From Pacificibacter marinus (GTDB taxonomy: Bacteria > Pseudomonadota > Alphaproteobacteria > Rhodobacterales > Rhodobacteraceae): a DNA stretch of 64,000 nucleotides. Below are positions 44,373-53,631 of this stretch, in pieces. The stretch is taken from positions 118,223-182,222 of the forward strand of contig NZ_JAHKPU010000039.1 of assembly GCF_018860505.1 (NCBI RefSeq), read 5' to 3'. Made by a program: the position numbers and the translations under genes. Every line of letters starts with the position of its first letter. Positions within the stretch are counted from its first letter, which is position 1. The notes under the pieces were generated by a model. It saw nothing but the letters and a program-made list of their open reading frames with translations, was not told the origin of the DNA and did no database searches.

Positions 44373-46042
44373 CTGAGCAAGCGACGCGTAATCACTTGCG
44401 CTTGAATTTCGCCAGCGCCCTCAAAGATATTTAGAATACGTGCATCACACAGAATGCGACTGATTTGATATTCAAGCGCAAAGCCGTTGCCGCCATGGAT
44501 TTGCAAAGCGTTATCGGCTGCCGCCCATGCAACACGTGCGCCCAGCAGTTTGGCCATGCCCGCCTCCACGTCACAGCGACGGCCATTGTCTTTTTCCCAA
44601 GCCGCGAAATAAGTAAGCTGACGCGCCACCATAATTTCAACGGCCATCATAGCGAGCTTGCCCCCCACACGGGGAAAGTTGATCAGTGATTTGTCGAACT
44701 GTTTGCGATCAATGGCGTATTGCATCCCGACTTCCAGTGCGTTTTGCGCAACACCGATGGCACGCGCAGCGGTTTGGATGCGTGCGGATTCAAACGTCTG
44801 CATCAGCTGTTTAAAGCCTTGGCCCTCAATGCCACCCAAAAGATTTGCAGCGTCCACTTTGAAACCGTCAAAGCCCAACTCATATTCTTTCATGCCACGG
44901 TAGCCGAGTACTTCGATTTCGCCGCCAGATATGCCAGCCGTTGGAAAATCATTGGTGTCATCACCTGGCGCTTTTTCGGCCAAGAACATCGACAGACCTT
45001 TGTAATCTGTCGTGTTCGGGTCCGTGCGTGCGAGCAGGGTCATCACATTGGCGCGCGCCGCATGGGTGATCCACGTTTTGTTGCCCGTAATCGTGTAGGT
45101 TTCGCCGTCTTTGATGCCACGGGTGCGCAAGGAGCCGAGATCGGAGCCTGTGTTCGGTTCAGTGAACACAGCTGTAGGCAGAACCTCTGCGCTAGAAATT
45201 TTCGGAAGCCAATGTTCTTTTTGCTCTTGCGTGCCGCCACACAAAATCAACTCCGCCGCGATTTCAGAACGCGTGCCTAGCGAGCCAACGCCGATATAGC
45301 CGCGCGACAATTCTTCGGACACCACAACCATCGCCGCTTTCGAGAAGCCAAAACCGCCGAATTCTTCGGGAATGGTCAGGCCAAAGACGCCCAGCTCGGC
45401 AAGCTCATCGATGATCGACATCGGGATCAGCTCGTCCTTAAGGTGCCATTCATGCGCAAAGGGGGCAACACGCTCATCAGCGAAACGGCGGAATTGATCG
45501 CGGATCATTTCCAAGTCGTCATCTAGGCCGGCATTGCCAAAAGTTGCGTGGCCAGCGTTGTCTTGCATCAGCGCAACAAGGCGTGTGCGGGCGGCAACCG
45601 TATTGCCCTCAAGCATCAGTTTGGCTGCTTCGGGGTGGCTGGGTTGGACCAACCCAAGCCCAAGGTCTGACAGGCGTGCCATCTCACCTTGGTTCATTGG
45701 AATGCCGCCATAGATTTGACTGATGTATTCACCGAAAGCAATTTGATGAATCAGTTGTTCCATTTCGCCAAAGGTGCCGGCTTCGGTCAGTTTGTCCGCC
45801 CAAGCCTGCATTTGGCGCAGTGCCTCGACATAGGTGGCGAGCCACGCAAGACCATGCGCTGCGGTTTGATTGGCTTCGATTTTTGTATTAGAAATCTGAC
45901 CTTCGACTAGAAATTCGGCGCGTAATGCCGCGCGGGCGCGATCATAGAGCGCCGCCATTTTGGGAACGACTGTCGCGGTCAATGTCATCAGGTCAGGTAA
46001 AACTGCGGGTTTCGTTTGCATTTCATGTCCGTCAAGGGCCAT
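44369..46042 (-). CDS. Acyl-CoA dehydrogenase with long N-terminal region, probably (2S)-methylsuccinyl-CoA dehydrogenase
   Basis: 557 residues from MALDGHEM (AGGAG seven bases upstream); ordinary acyl-CoA dehydrogenases are about 380. The extra N-terminal 170 residues include [21 protein letters not shown]. The catalytic domain carries [13 protein letters not shown] and the C-terminal [12 protein letters not shown], with Glu541 the likely base. The length and N-terminal block match Mcd of the ethylmalonyl-CoA pathway as I remember it, which would oxidise methylsuccinyl-CoA to mesaconyl-CoA and pass electrons to EtfAB (encoded at 56.5-58.1 kb). Another acyl-CoA dehydrogenase of the same architecture is possible. 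Convergent with recO, overlapping by four bases. Confidence 0.72.
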   Translation of the reverse strand: MALDGHEMQTKPAVLPDLMTLTATVVPKMAALYDRARAALRAEFLVEGQISNTKIEANQTAAHGLAWLATYVEALRQMQAWADKLTEAGTFGEMEQLIHQIAFGEYISQIYGGIPMNQGEMARLSDLGLGLVQPSHPEAAKLMLEGNTVAARTRLVALMQDNAGHATFGNAGLDDDLEMIRDQFRRFADERVAPFAHEWHLKDELIPMSIIDELAELGVFGLTIPEEFGGFGFSKAAMVVVSEELSRGYIGVGSLGTRSEIAAELILCGGTQEQKEHWLPKISSAEVLPTAVFTEPNTGSDLGSLRTRGIKDGETYTITGNKTWITHAARANVMTLLARTDPNTTDYKGLSMFLAEKAPGDDTNDFPTAGISGGEIEVLGYRGMKEYELGFDGFKVDAANLLGGIEGQGFKQLMQTFESARIQTAARAIGVAQNALEVGMQYAIDRKQFDKSLINFPRVGGKLAMMAVEIMVARQLTYFAAWEKDNGRRCDVEAGMAKLLGARVAWAAADNALQIHGGNGFALEYQISRILCDARILNIFEGAGEIQAQVITRRLLS

Positions 46043-46215
46043 CGGGACTCTCCTACTCTCTGGGGCAGGTGTAGCTATAATCGCTTTGCATCCGCAGCGC
46101 AACAAAAATTCAACATATAGTGTAGATATGAATTAAAATGTCGTGATGATTTTTGTCGTGCGGATTTCATTCGAGCGCAGTAGTTTGCCCCAAACCAAGG
46201 CACAGGGAATGGCAA

Positions 46216-46986
46216 ATGGACCTTATTTTCAACAACCTTTCAACAATGGCGATTGTTTTCGCGATTGGTATCACGCTGCTTGCGGGCTTTGTAAAAGGGG
46301 CCACGGGGTTCGCTTTGCCGATGATTATGGTCTCTGGGTTGGCCACAGTTTTACCCCCTGATGTTGCAATCGCAGCATTGATTGTGCCGACTGTGGTGTC
46401 GAACGTCTGGCAAGCTCTGCGAGGCGGGGGCGTCGGTGCGGCAGTCACTGTGGCAAGTCGGTATAAGCTCTACATCGGGACGTTGTTGGTGGCTATTGTG
46501 ATCACTGCACAATTGGTCTCTGCGATGTCTCATGATGCGATTATGTTGACCATAGGTATTCCGATCACTCTGTTGGCGCTGGTTTTGCTGTCAGGTAAAA
46601 AGTTTTCGATAAATGATGGCAGTCGCAAGATTGCAGATGTGATTATCGGCACGATCTCTGGGTTTCTAGGCGGTCTCGCGGGGATTTGGGGGCCTTTGAC
46701 GGTGATGTATCTTACGGCGCTAGATACACCCAAAAAGGATCAAGTGCGCGTTACAGGTGTTATCTTTGCTGCAGGAGCTGTGGCGCTTGGGTTGTCGCAT
46801 CTGAAGTCCGGGCTTTTGAATGCGCAAACGCTCCCGTTGTCTTTGTTTATGATCATTCCTGTGCTGATCGGACAGACCTTGGGCAATCGTGTGCAAGATC
46901 GCCTCGATCAGCAGAAATTCAAACGGCTGACCTTGTTGGTGCTTGTGGTTGCTGGGATGAATTTGATCCGTCGTGGGATGATGTAG
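46216..46986 (+). CDS. TauE/SafE-family membrane transporter
   Basis: 256 residues from MDLIFNNLSTMAIVF (AGGGA upstream). About eight hydrophobic helices. The TauE/SafE pattern is visible as LAGFVKGATGFALPMIMVSGLATVLP and in the second repeat as IIGTISGFLGGLAGIWGPLTVMYL. Members export sulfite, sulfoacetate or other organic anions; substrate unknown. A shared terminator separates it from pckA. Confidence 0.85.
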   Translation: MDLIFNNLSTMAIVFAIGITLLAGFVKGATGFALPMIMVSGLATVLPPDVAIAALIVPTVVSNVWQALRGGGVGAAVTVASRYKLYIGTLLVAIVITAQLVSAMSHDAIMLTIGIPITLLALVLLSGKKFSINDGSRKIADVIIGTISGFLGGLAGIWGPLTVMYLTALDTPKKDQVRVTGVIFAAGAVALGLSHLKSGLLNAQTLPLSLFMIIPVLIGQTLGNRVQDRLDQQKFKRLTLLVLVVAGMNLIRRGMM

Positions 46987-47010
46987 CTCAGCCACAACAG
47001 GCCACCGCAA

Positions 47011-47045
47011 CAAAAAAGGCGCGCTCATGTGGCGCGCCTTTTTCT
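47011..47045. terminator. Bidirectional terminator between TauE gene and pckA
   Basis: Seven-base-pair stem GGCGCGC / GCGCGCC with A-run before and T-run after (AAAAAA ... TTTTT), so it can end transcripts from both convergent genes. Confidence 0.9.
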
Positions 47046-47063
47046 TATATTGTCATGTGAGGC

Positions 47064-48662
47064 TTAGCCGATTGCGGCGGCTTTCACGTCATCATCAATG
47101 TAGGCGATGTATTGTTCGAAGTTATCAGAGAACATTGAAACAAGCTTTTCGGCCTGTGCATCATAAGCGTCTTTGTCACTCCATGTGCGGCGCGGGTCGA
47201 GCAAGATATCCGCAACTCCAGCGACCGCAACAGGCACGTCAAAGCCGAAGTTTTCATCTTTGCGGAACTCGACCTCAGCCAAAGACCCGTCCAAGGCTGC
47301 GGTCAACAAAGCACGTGTTGCTTTGATTGGCATGCGAGAGCCAGTGCCATAAGCGCCACCCGTCCAGCCTGTGTTTACCAACCAACATGTCGCGCCATGC
47401 TTTGCGATCTTATCGCGCAACAGGTTGCCGTAAACCTCTGGACGACGCGGCATAAAGGGGGCACCAAAACAGGTCGAAAATGTTGGGATTGGTTCGACAA
47501 CACCAACTTCGGTGCCTGGTGTTTTAGACGTGAAGCCTGACAAGAAATGGTACATTGCCTGCGCAGGTGTCAAACGCGCAATTGGAGGCAAAACACCGAA
47601 TGCATCACATGTCAGCAAAATGATGTTCTTTGGATGTCCGCCAAGCGCTGTCTCGGATGCGTTGGAAATGTAGTCCAACGGGTAAGCACAGCGCATGTTG
47701 TCGGTCAAAGAATTGTCTTCAAAGTCCAAATCTTTGGAATGTTCATCGAACACCATGTTTTCAACAACAGTGCCAAATTTCGATGTGGTTGCATAGATTT
47801 CTGGCTCAGCTTCTTCGGATAGGTTGATCGTTTTTGCGTAGCACCCCCCCTCAAAGTTGAATGTGCCGCGTTCGGACCAGCCGTGTTCGTCGTCGCCGAT
47901 CAAGATGCGTGATGGATCGGCTGATAGCGTTGTTTTGCCTGTGCCGGATAGGCCAAAGAAAATGGCCGTGTCGACTGGATTGTTTGGCGCGTGGTTCGCA
48001 GAACAATGCATCGCCATAACGCCTTTGCCTGGCAGAATGTAGTTCAACAAAGTGAAAACAGATTTTTTGTTCTCGCCAGCGTAGGCTGTGCCGCCAATCA
48101 AGATGATCTTTTTTTCAAAGTTCAAGGCGATAACGGTTTCTGATCGACACCCATGCTTTTGCGCATCGGCTTTAAAGCTTGGGCAGTTGATAATGGTAAA
48201 ATCGGCCACAAAGTTATCGACTTCAGTCAATGCAGGACGACGCAACATGGTACGGATGAACTGAGCGTGCCACGCAAGTTCGGTCACAACGCGAACGTCC
48301 AAACGGTGTGCAGGATCTGCGCCGCCGAACAGGTCTTGAACAAAGTAATCTTTGCCCTTCATGTGCTCGATCATATCTGCGTACAAAACGTCGAATGACT
48401 CAGGTGTCATCGGTGTGTTATTTTCCCACCAGATGGTGTCTTCAACTTCTTTTGTACGTACAACGAATTTGTCTTTGGGTGAGCGGCCAGTGTGCGCGCC
48501 AGTGGTCACTAAAAGCGCGCCCCCCTTGCCGAGTGTGCCCTCGTCGCGCTTCAACGCTTCTTCGATAAGGGCGGGCTCAAGCAGGTTGTAATAGACGTTT
48601 CCAAGTCCGGTGATGCCTTGATTGTCTAATGTGAAGGCCGGGTTAACGCGTCCAGTTGTCAT
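47064..48662 (-). CDS. pckA: Phosphoenolpyruvate carboxykinase (ATP)
   Basis: 532 residues. Shows the P-loop [14 protein letters not shown] near residue 235, LIGDDEHGW following, and [15 protein letters not shown] near 200; the ATP form is indicated by length and these motifs. It converts oxaloacetate and ATP to PEP and CO2 for gluconeogenesis. It is divergent from chvI, the conserved alphaproteobacterial arrangement. Upstream are an 18-bp palindrome next to the ribosome site and three TTAGCGC elements. Confidence 0.97.
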   Translation of the reverse strand: MTTGRVNPAFTLDNQGITGLGNVYYNLLEPALIEEALKRDEGTLGKGGALLVTTGAHTGRSPKDKFVVRTKEVEDTIWWENNTPMTPESFDVLYADMIEHMKGKDYFVQDLFGGADPAHRLDVRVVTELAWHAQFIRTMLRRPALTEVDNFVADFTIINCPSFKADAQKHGCRSETVIALNFEKKIILIGGTAYAGENKKSVFTLLNYILPGKGVMAMHCSANHAPNNPVDTAIFFGLSGTGKTTLSADPSRILIGDDEHGWSERGTFNFEGGCYAKTINLSEEAEPEIYATTSKFGTVVENMVFDEHSKDLDFEDNSLTDNMRCAYPLDYISNASETALGGHPKNIILLTCDAFGVLPPIARLTPAQAMYHFLSGFTSKTPGTEVGVVEPIPTFSTCFGAPFMPRRPEVYGNLLRDKIAKHGATCWLVNTGWTGGAYGTGSRMPIKATRALLTAALDGSLAEVEFRKDENFGFDVPVAVAGVADILLDPRRTWSDKDAYDAQAEKLVSMFSDNFEQYIAYIDDDVKAAAIG

Positions 48663-48676
48663 CTTGCAAGCTCCCT

Positions 48677-48694
48677 CGCCGCGAATTCGCGGCG
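48677..48694 (-). promoter_or_regulatory. 18-bp perfect palindrome in the pckA leader
   Basis: CGCCGCGAATTCGCGGCG is self-complementary and ends just before the AGGGAG ribosome site of pckA. As RNA it could form a short hairpin next to the ribosome site, and as DNA a dimeric operator. Confidence 0.4.
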
Positions 48695-48809
48695 TCTCTA
48701 TGAAGTCAGTATTCGCGATTGGGCTTTTCGCGACCGGCCACCGGATCGGGGCCGATACGTGAGCCTATACCACGCGAAACCTAGCCGTAAACAGGACGTG
48801 AACGCACAG

Positions 48810-48851
48810 TTAGCGCAACCATTATTGGTTTAGCGCAAACAGTTAGCGCGA
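48810..48851. promoter_or_regulatory. Three TTAGCGC elements in the pckA-chvI intergenic region
   Basis: TTAGCGCAA occurs at 48810-48818 and 48830-48838 and TTAGCGCGA at 48843-48851, each an imperfect TTAGCGCTAA palindrome. They lie in the 378-bp region between divergent pckA and chvI (48663-49040), about 150 bases from the pckA start and 190 from chvI. A LacI-family regulator of central carbon genes (as PckR or CceR in other alphaproteobacteria) is a candidate binder; I cannot confirm their motif. No other gene or RNA is seen in this region. Confidence 0.45.
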
Positions 48852-49040
48852 CCTCGAAAATTTTCGGCTCTGTTCGGGCAAACTTCGAGCTTGTGAGACA
48901 AATTAGTCATTCCTTGAAAAATTTTATGTCTGATAAAGCGACGCGGGTCAGGCGATTCGCGGTTTCCCTTGCCATAGGTGGTCGAAATGCAGATGATAGT
49001 GAAAAAAACGAACGATTGAGCAGTTAAAGGAACCCGAAAC

Positions 49041-49742
49041 ATGTCGCGGATTGCATTGGTTGACGATGACAGGAATATCCTGACGTCGGTCTCTATGACA
49101 CTTGAGGCCGAAGGCTTCGAAGTTGAAACATATAATGATGGCCAGTCTGCACTGGATGCGTTTAGCAAGCGCCTTCCTGATATGGCCGTTTTCGATATTA
49201 AAATGCCTCGAATGGATGGCATGGATCTGCTGCAACGGGTGCGTCAAAAGACAAACATGCCCGTGATTTTTTTGACGTCTAAAGACGACGAAATTGACGA
49301 GGTGCTTGGCCTGCGCATGGGCGCTGACGATTATGTCAAAAAGCCTTTTTCTCAACGACTGTTGGTGGAACGCATCCGCGCCCTTTTGCGCCGCCAAGAA
49401 GCACTCGATGGCGTCGAGATCGCTGAGACTGAAGAAACCAAGGTTCTCACACGCGGTGAGTTGTCCATGGACCCGCTACGCCACGCGGTGTCTTGGAAAG
49501 GCAAGGATGTGTCCTTGACTGTCACTGAATTTTTGTTGTTGCAAGCTTTGGCGCAACGCCCCGGTTTCGTGAAGTCGCGTGACCAATTGATGGATGTGGC
49601 CTACGACGATCAAGTCTATGTCGATGATCGGACCATTGACAGCCACATCAAACGGTTGCGCAAAAAGATGCGCACAGCTGACAATGACTTTTCTGCAATC
49701 GAGACGCTGTATGGCATCGGCTACCGGTATAACGAAGAATAA
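49041..49742 (+). CDS. chvI: Response regulator ChvI (OmpR family)
   Basis: 233 residues. Receiver domain with phosphoacceptor Asp52 ([11 protein letters not shown]), Thr of FLTSK and Lys of VKKPFS; C-terminal winged helix with [24 protein letters not shown] and [11 protein letters not shown]. It pairs with ChvG to sense acid/envelope stress in alphaproteobacteria. AAAGGAA precedes the ATG. The stop overlaps the chvG start by one base (TAATG). Confidence 0.95.
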   Translation: MSRIALVDDDRNILTSVSMTLEAEGFEVETYNDGQSALDAFSKRLPDMAVFDIKMPRMDGMDLLQRVRQKTNMPVIFLTSKDDEIDEVLGLRMGADDYVKKPFSQRLLVERIRALLRRQEALDGVEIAETEETKVLTRGELSMDPLRHAVSWKGKDVSLTVTEFLLLQALAQRPGFVKSRDQLMDVAYDDQVYVDDRTIDSHIKRLRKKMRTADNDFSAIETLYGIGYRYNEE

Positions 49743-51475
49743 TGTCGCTGGCCTCTCGCATGCTCAAACTTGGCAAAGCCAGCTCCGAGGACGCAGATGT
49801 TGTCCTCGGGGACGATTGGGTCGCGCCCAGAACGACCGACGCAGATTTGCGCGCGAAACGTGAGCGTCGCAAATTTATCGCGATCAACCGTTCACCGCTG
49901 GCGCAGAAAATTATTACATTCAATCTCGTCGCCATTATCCTTATGGTCGCCGGTATCTTATACCTCAATCCTTTCCGAGACAGCTTGGTTAAGCAGCGTG
50001 AAATGGCGATGGTTTCAGAGGCCACATTGATCGCAGATATGATTGAGCTTACGGCCGGACAAGACGGTCGTCTGGATGCTGAAGTCAATTCTGACGATTT
50101 TGCTGCATTGCGCGGTCTGCTTCAAATTCCCTTGCGTGAGGGCCTTTATATCTATGACCGCGCGGGCGAACTCTTGGTTTCGACAGAGGGGGTTGAACGA
50201 GGTGTCTCGACCTCCGTGGCTGGGTTGAACCAAGATCATCGCACGACGGTCATATCTGACTTTCTCAACAAAATTTGGAGCTTCGCCTCTTTTTCTAAAA
50301 ATAGTGACCTCGACAACGAGGTCTATAACGATGCCGCGCATCTTACAGACCTGATTCCAGGCGCACTTACCAATCAGATTCATATCAATTCGACACAAAG
50401 CCAATCCGGCTCGCCTGTATTTGCTGTGGCAGCCCCGATTACGGTTGATGTCGATGGCGTTCAAACTACGATTGGCGTTGTGGGGTTGCATTCTGGCGAG
50501 GGTGATATTGATGCGCTTGTTCGAGTCGAGCGTGAACAGATTTTACAGGTCTTCATCATCGCTATTTTGGTGTCTATTGGCCTGAGCTTGGTCCTCGCAT
50601 CCACCATTGCAAACCCACTGGCAGATCTCGCTGCGGCCGCCGAAGTCGGTCGTGATAAGAACAGTCGTAAAATGGCACCGGGGCGCGTGCGTATCCCTGA
50701 TTTAAGCGGACGACCCGATGAAATCGGCCGTTTGTCATCGGCGCTGCGTGGCATGGTGTCTGCTCTTTATGATCGAATTGATGCAAACGAACAGTTCGCC
50801 GCTGATGTCGCGCATGAAATCAAAAATCCGCTGGCAAGCCTGCGCTCAGCCGTTGGGTCGTTGCGTATGGTGAAAAAGGAAGAGCACCGCACAAAGCTTT
50901 TGGATGTTATCGAACATGATGTCAGGCGTATGGATCGGCTGGTGTCGGATATTTCAAATGCGTCGCGTTTGGATAGCGAATTGGTCAAGGAAGAAGAAGA
51001 AAACTTCAACTTGATCAAGATGCTCGCAAATTTGACAGAGTACTTAACCCAAGAAGCGCAAGACAAAGGCGTCGAATTTATCGCCGATTTGCCAGATAGA
51101 CCCATTGTCGTGTCTGGGCTTGAAGCACGTTTGGCGCAGGTCTTCGTTAATTTGATCTCGAATGCAATATCGTTTTGCGAAGACGGTGACGCTATCCGTG
51201 TTTGGGTGCGCAAACGTGACAGCCGCGTGTTGGTGGTGGTCGAAGACACCGGTCCGGGCATTCCCGAACAGGCCTTGTCTAAAATCTTTAAACGGTTTTA
51301 TTCCGAGCGCCCCGTTGGGCAGTTTGGAAACAATTCAGGTCTGGGGTTGGCGATATCAAAACAGATTGTCGAGGCGCACGGCGGGGTCATTTGGGCCGAA
51401 AACATTCGCCCAACGGATGCTGACATTACGTCCGACCCTCTGGGAGCTCGCTTTGTTGTCGGCTTGCCTGTGTGA
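49742..51475 (+). CDS. chvG: Sensor histidine kinase ChvG
   Basis: 577 residues. First membrane helix at about 57-77 (IITFNLVAIILMVAGILYL), a periplasmic sensor region to about 255, second helix VFIIAILVSIGLSLVLAS, HAMP linker, dimerisation box VAHEIKNPLASLRSAVGS with phospho-His at about 358, and ATPase motifs NLISNAISFC, EDTGPGIP and NSGLGLAISKQI. In other species the periplasmic ExoR-type regulator restrains ChvG; none is adjacent. A terminator-like hairpin follows before hprK. Confidence 0.94.
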   Translation: MSLASRMLKLGKASSEDADVVLGDDWVAPRTTDADLRAKRERRKFIAINRSPLAQKIITFNLVAIILMVAGILYLNPFRDSLVKQREMAMVSEATLIADMIELTAGQDGRLDAEVNSDDFAALRGLLQIPLREGLYIYDRAGELLVSTEGVERGVSTSVAGLNQDHRTTVISDFLNKIWSFASFSKNSDLDNEVYNDAAHLTDLIPGALTNQIHINSTQSQSGSPVFAVAAPITVDVDGVQTTIGVVGLHSGEGDIDALVRVEREQILQVFIIAILVSIGLSLVLASTIANPLADLAAAAEVGRDKNSRKMAPGRVRIPDLSGRPDEIGRLSSALRGMVSALYDRIDANEQFAADVAHEIKNPLASLRSAVGSLRMVKKEEHRTKLLDVIEHDVRRMDRLVSDISNASRLDSELVKEEEENFNLIKMLANLTEYLTQEAQDKGVEFIADLPDRPIVVSGLEARLAQVFVNLISNAISFCEDGDAIRVWVRKRDSRVLVVVEDTGPGIPEQALSKIFKRFYSERPVGQFGNNSGLGLAISKQIVEAHGGVIWAENIRPTDADITSDPLGARFVVGLPV

Positions 51476-51496
51476 CTTGCCATCTTCAATAGATCG

Positions 51497-51527
51497 AAAA
51501 GCCATCGCAGAAACGCGGTGGCTTTTT
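51497..51527 (+). terminator. Terminator-like hairpin after chvG
   Basis: AAAAGCCATCGC pairs with GCGGTGGCTTTT (one G-T pair) around a six-base loop, with TTTTT at the 3' side. It may lower read-through from chvIG into hprK. Confidence 0.7.
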
Positions 51528-51549
51528 GCTGATATTTATAGGGCGCGAT

Positions 51550-52005
51550 ATGATGAAACCTGATCCGCATTGCGATATAATTCATGCCAGTTGTGTCGCC
51601 ATCGATCCAAGCCGTGGATTGCTGATTGTCGGGGCGTCGGGGAGTGGCAAATCATCTTTAGCGCTTATGATGATGGCTTTGGGGGCGATTTTGGTATCCG
51701 ATGATCGCACCCAATTAAGCACAACGCCCGATGGCGGTCTGGTCGCCAGCGCCCCAAAGACGATTAAAAACATGATCGAGGCGCGCGGGATCGGGGTTTT
51801 GAAAGCACAGACGATGCCTCAATGCGTGATCCGTGCGGTTGTTGATCTCGGAAAAGTGGAACAAGACCGCTTGCCACCGGCGCGAATTCGTCGCCTACTT
51901 GATCTTGATATTCCTGAATACCATCGAAGCGACAGCCCGTATTTTGCAGCCGCTTTGATCCAGCTTTTAAAGGAGGGGCGCATCGCGCCGCAGGACTATG
52001 GCTGA
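51550..52005 (+). CDS. hprK: HPr kinase/phosphorylase, short alphaproteobacterial form
   Basis: 151 residues from MMKPDPHCDI, about half the length of Firmicutes HprK; the N-terminal domain is absent. The P-loop is GASGSGKSS, followed by ILVSDDRT; the HprK signature region RGIGVLKAQ is present. It should phosphorylate HPr on Ser. It lies in the usual alphaproteobacterial order chvI-chvG-hprK-rapZ-EIIA-HPr and overlaps rapZ by eight bases. Confidence 0.9.
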   Translation: MMKPDPHCDIIHASCVAIDPSRGLLIVGASGSGKSSLALMMMALGAILVSDDRTQLSTTPDGGLVASAPKTIKNMIEARGIGVLKAQTMPQCVIRAVVDLGKVEQDRLPPARIRRLLDLDIPEYHRSDSPYFAAALIQLLKEGRIAPQDYG

Positions 52006-52921
52006 TGTTGGCGAACCGAATGCGCGCGATCAGCGCCGTGTTGTCTTGGTGACTGGCCCATCTGGGGCTGGCAGATCCACTGCGATCAATGTGCTTGAGG
52101 ACTTAGATTACGAAGTGATCGACAACATTCCTTTGTCGATCTTGCCCAAGCTGCTTGGGGTGTCAGAAAAAGGTCGACCGCTCGCGCTTGGCCTTGATGT
52201 TCGCAATCGCGACTTTTCGGTTAGTGCGTTGATTGAGCTTATTGAGAGGCTTGCGTTGAACTCGGATTATAACGCGTCCGTGCTTTATTTAGATTGTGCT
52301 GCCGAAGTGCTATCGCGGCGGTATTCTGAAACACGGCGCAGGCACCCGTTGGCTCCCGCAGAGACGGCGCAAGACGGCATTGCGCGTGAGCAAGATTTGT
52401 TGGTTCCAATTCACGCTCGCGCAGATATCATCATCGATACAACGGACATGAGCCCGCATGAGCTGCGCGACGAAATCGAGCGATGGTTTTCTGTTGGGCA
52501 ACATGCGCCGATGGCGATTTCGATACAGTCTTTTTCATACAAACGTGGTATGCCGCGCGGGCTTGATATGGTGTTTGATGTTCGCTTTTTAAGCAACCCG
52601 TATTGGGACGTCGCATTGCGTGGCTTGAACGGGCAAGACGAAGCGGTTCAGGAATATGTCATGAATGATCCGCGATATGATGCTTTCTTTCAAAAAATTC
52701 TGGAACTCACGCTTTTGTTGTTGCCAGCTTACCGTGAAGAGGGCAAGCGGCACCTCTCTATCGCATTCGGGTGTACCGGCGGGCAACACAGGTCTGTCGC
52801 CTTGGTGGAAAACCTATCAAAGGCCCTTGCGAAACATGATTGGCAAGTGTCAATAAGGCATAGAGAAATGGAACGGCGCCAATCAGGTGCGCCGCAGGTT
52901 GCGTCGAGGGCTGAGGCTTGA
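51998..52921 (+). CDS. rapZ: RapZ/YvcJ-type nucleotide-binding protein
   Basis: 307 residues. Walker A VTGPSGAGRST (18-28), LDYEVIDNIP, and a C-terminal domain with IAFGCTGGQHRSVALVENLS near 265-284 and IRHREM. In E. coli RapZ guides GlmZ sRNA processing and binds glucosamine-6-P; the alphaproteobacterial role is less clear but its PTS-Ntr location is conserved. Overlaps hprK and the EIIA gene (TTGA). Confidence 0.94.
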   Translation: MADVGEPNARDQRRVVLVTGPSGAGRSTAINVLEDLDYEVIDNIPLSILPKLLGVSEKGRPLALGLDVRNRDFSVSALIELIERLALNSDYNASVLYLDCAAEVLSRRYSETRRRHPLAPAETAQDGIAREQDLLVPIHARADIIIDTTDMSPHELRDEIERWFSVGQHAPMAISIQSFSYKRGMPRGLDMVFDVRFLSNPYWDVALRGLNGQDEAVQEYVMNDPRYDAFFQKILELTLLLLPAYREEGKRHLSIAFGCTGGQHRSVALVENLSKALAKHDWQVSIRHREMERRQSGAPQVASRAEA

Positions 52922-53322
52922 TCGGAATTGTCATTATAGCACACGGCGGTTTGGCGCGGGAATATCTCGCTGCCATTGAGCATGTGGTCGGCAAACAGAC
53001 TGAAATCGAAGCCATTTCGATTGCGCCGGACCATGATCGCGCGAGCAAGCAAGCGGAAATTTGCACAGCAGCCGACAGTGTCGACAAAGGCGATGGTGTT
53101 GTGATGGTCACAGATATGTTCGGCGGAAGCCCATCGAACCTGTCGTTGATGGCCTGCAACACGGGGAACCGTAAGATCATCTATGGCGCCAATCTGCCGA
53201 TGCTTATTAAGCTGGCAAAGTCACGCCATAAAACGGTGACCGAGGCCGTTTCAGCGGCTTTGGCGGCGGGGCGTAAATATATCGATAGTTTTGAGTCTCC
53301 GGGCCATTCATTTAAGGAGTGA
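52918..53322 (+). CDS. PTS EIIA-Man-type protein
   Basis: 134 residues, TTG start within the rapZ stop (TTGA). MIGIVIIAHGGLAREYLAAI with His9 as the phosphoacceptor. Then MVTDMFGGSPSNLSLMAC, the usual EIIA-Man motif. It lacks EIIB/C partners, so it is likely a regulatory phosphate acceptor in the nitrogen-type PTS. The next gene starts four bases after its stop. Confidence 0.92.
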   Translation: MIGIVIIAHGGLAREYLAAIEHVVGKQTEIEAISIAPDHDRASKQAEICTAADSVDKGDGVVMVTDMFGGSPSNLSLMACNTGNRKIIYGANLPMLIKLAKSRHKTVTEAVSAALAAGRKYIDSFESPGHSFKE

Positions 53323-53325
53323 GGC

Positions 53326-53601
53326 ATGTCATCTGTCGTTCGCACACATGAAATACTAAACGTAAAAGGCTTGCATGCACGGGCCTCTGCCAAGTTCGTT
53401 GAAGTCGTGGAAAATCATGACGCTACGGCAATTGTCGAGAAAGACGGCATGGACGCAGGCGGTGATAGCATCATGGGGCTTTTAATGTTGGCAGCCTCTA
53501 AAGGAACATCTATTGATGTGACAACTAAGGGCTCTGACGCCGTCGCATTGGCTGATGCGTTGGAAGCTCTCATCAAAGATCGGTTTGGCGAAGGCATGTA
53601 A
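53326..53601 (+). CDS. HPr-like phosphocarrier protein
   Basis: 91 residues. Phosphoacceptor His17 in VKGLHARASAKFV and regulatory Ser48 in GGDSIMGLL, matching the HprK target. It takes phosphate from EI-Ntr (ptsP, not in the window) and passes it to the EIIA above. Last gene of the block. Confidence 0.94.
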   Translation: MSSVVRTHEILNVKGLHARASAKFVEVVENHDATAIVEKDGMDAGGDSIMGLLMLAASKGTSIDVTTKGSDAVALADALEALIKDRFGEGM

Positions 53602-53631
53602 GCCACGCGACACAAACCTAAAGAGGACAGT

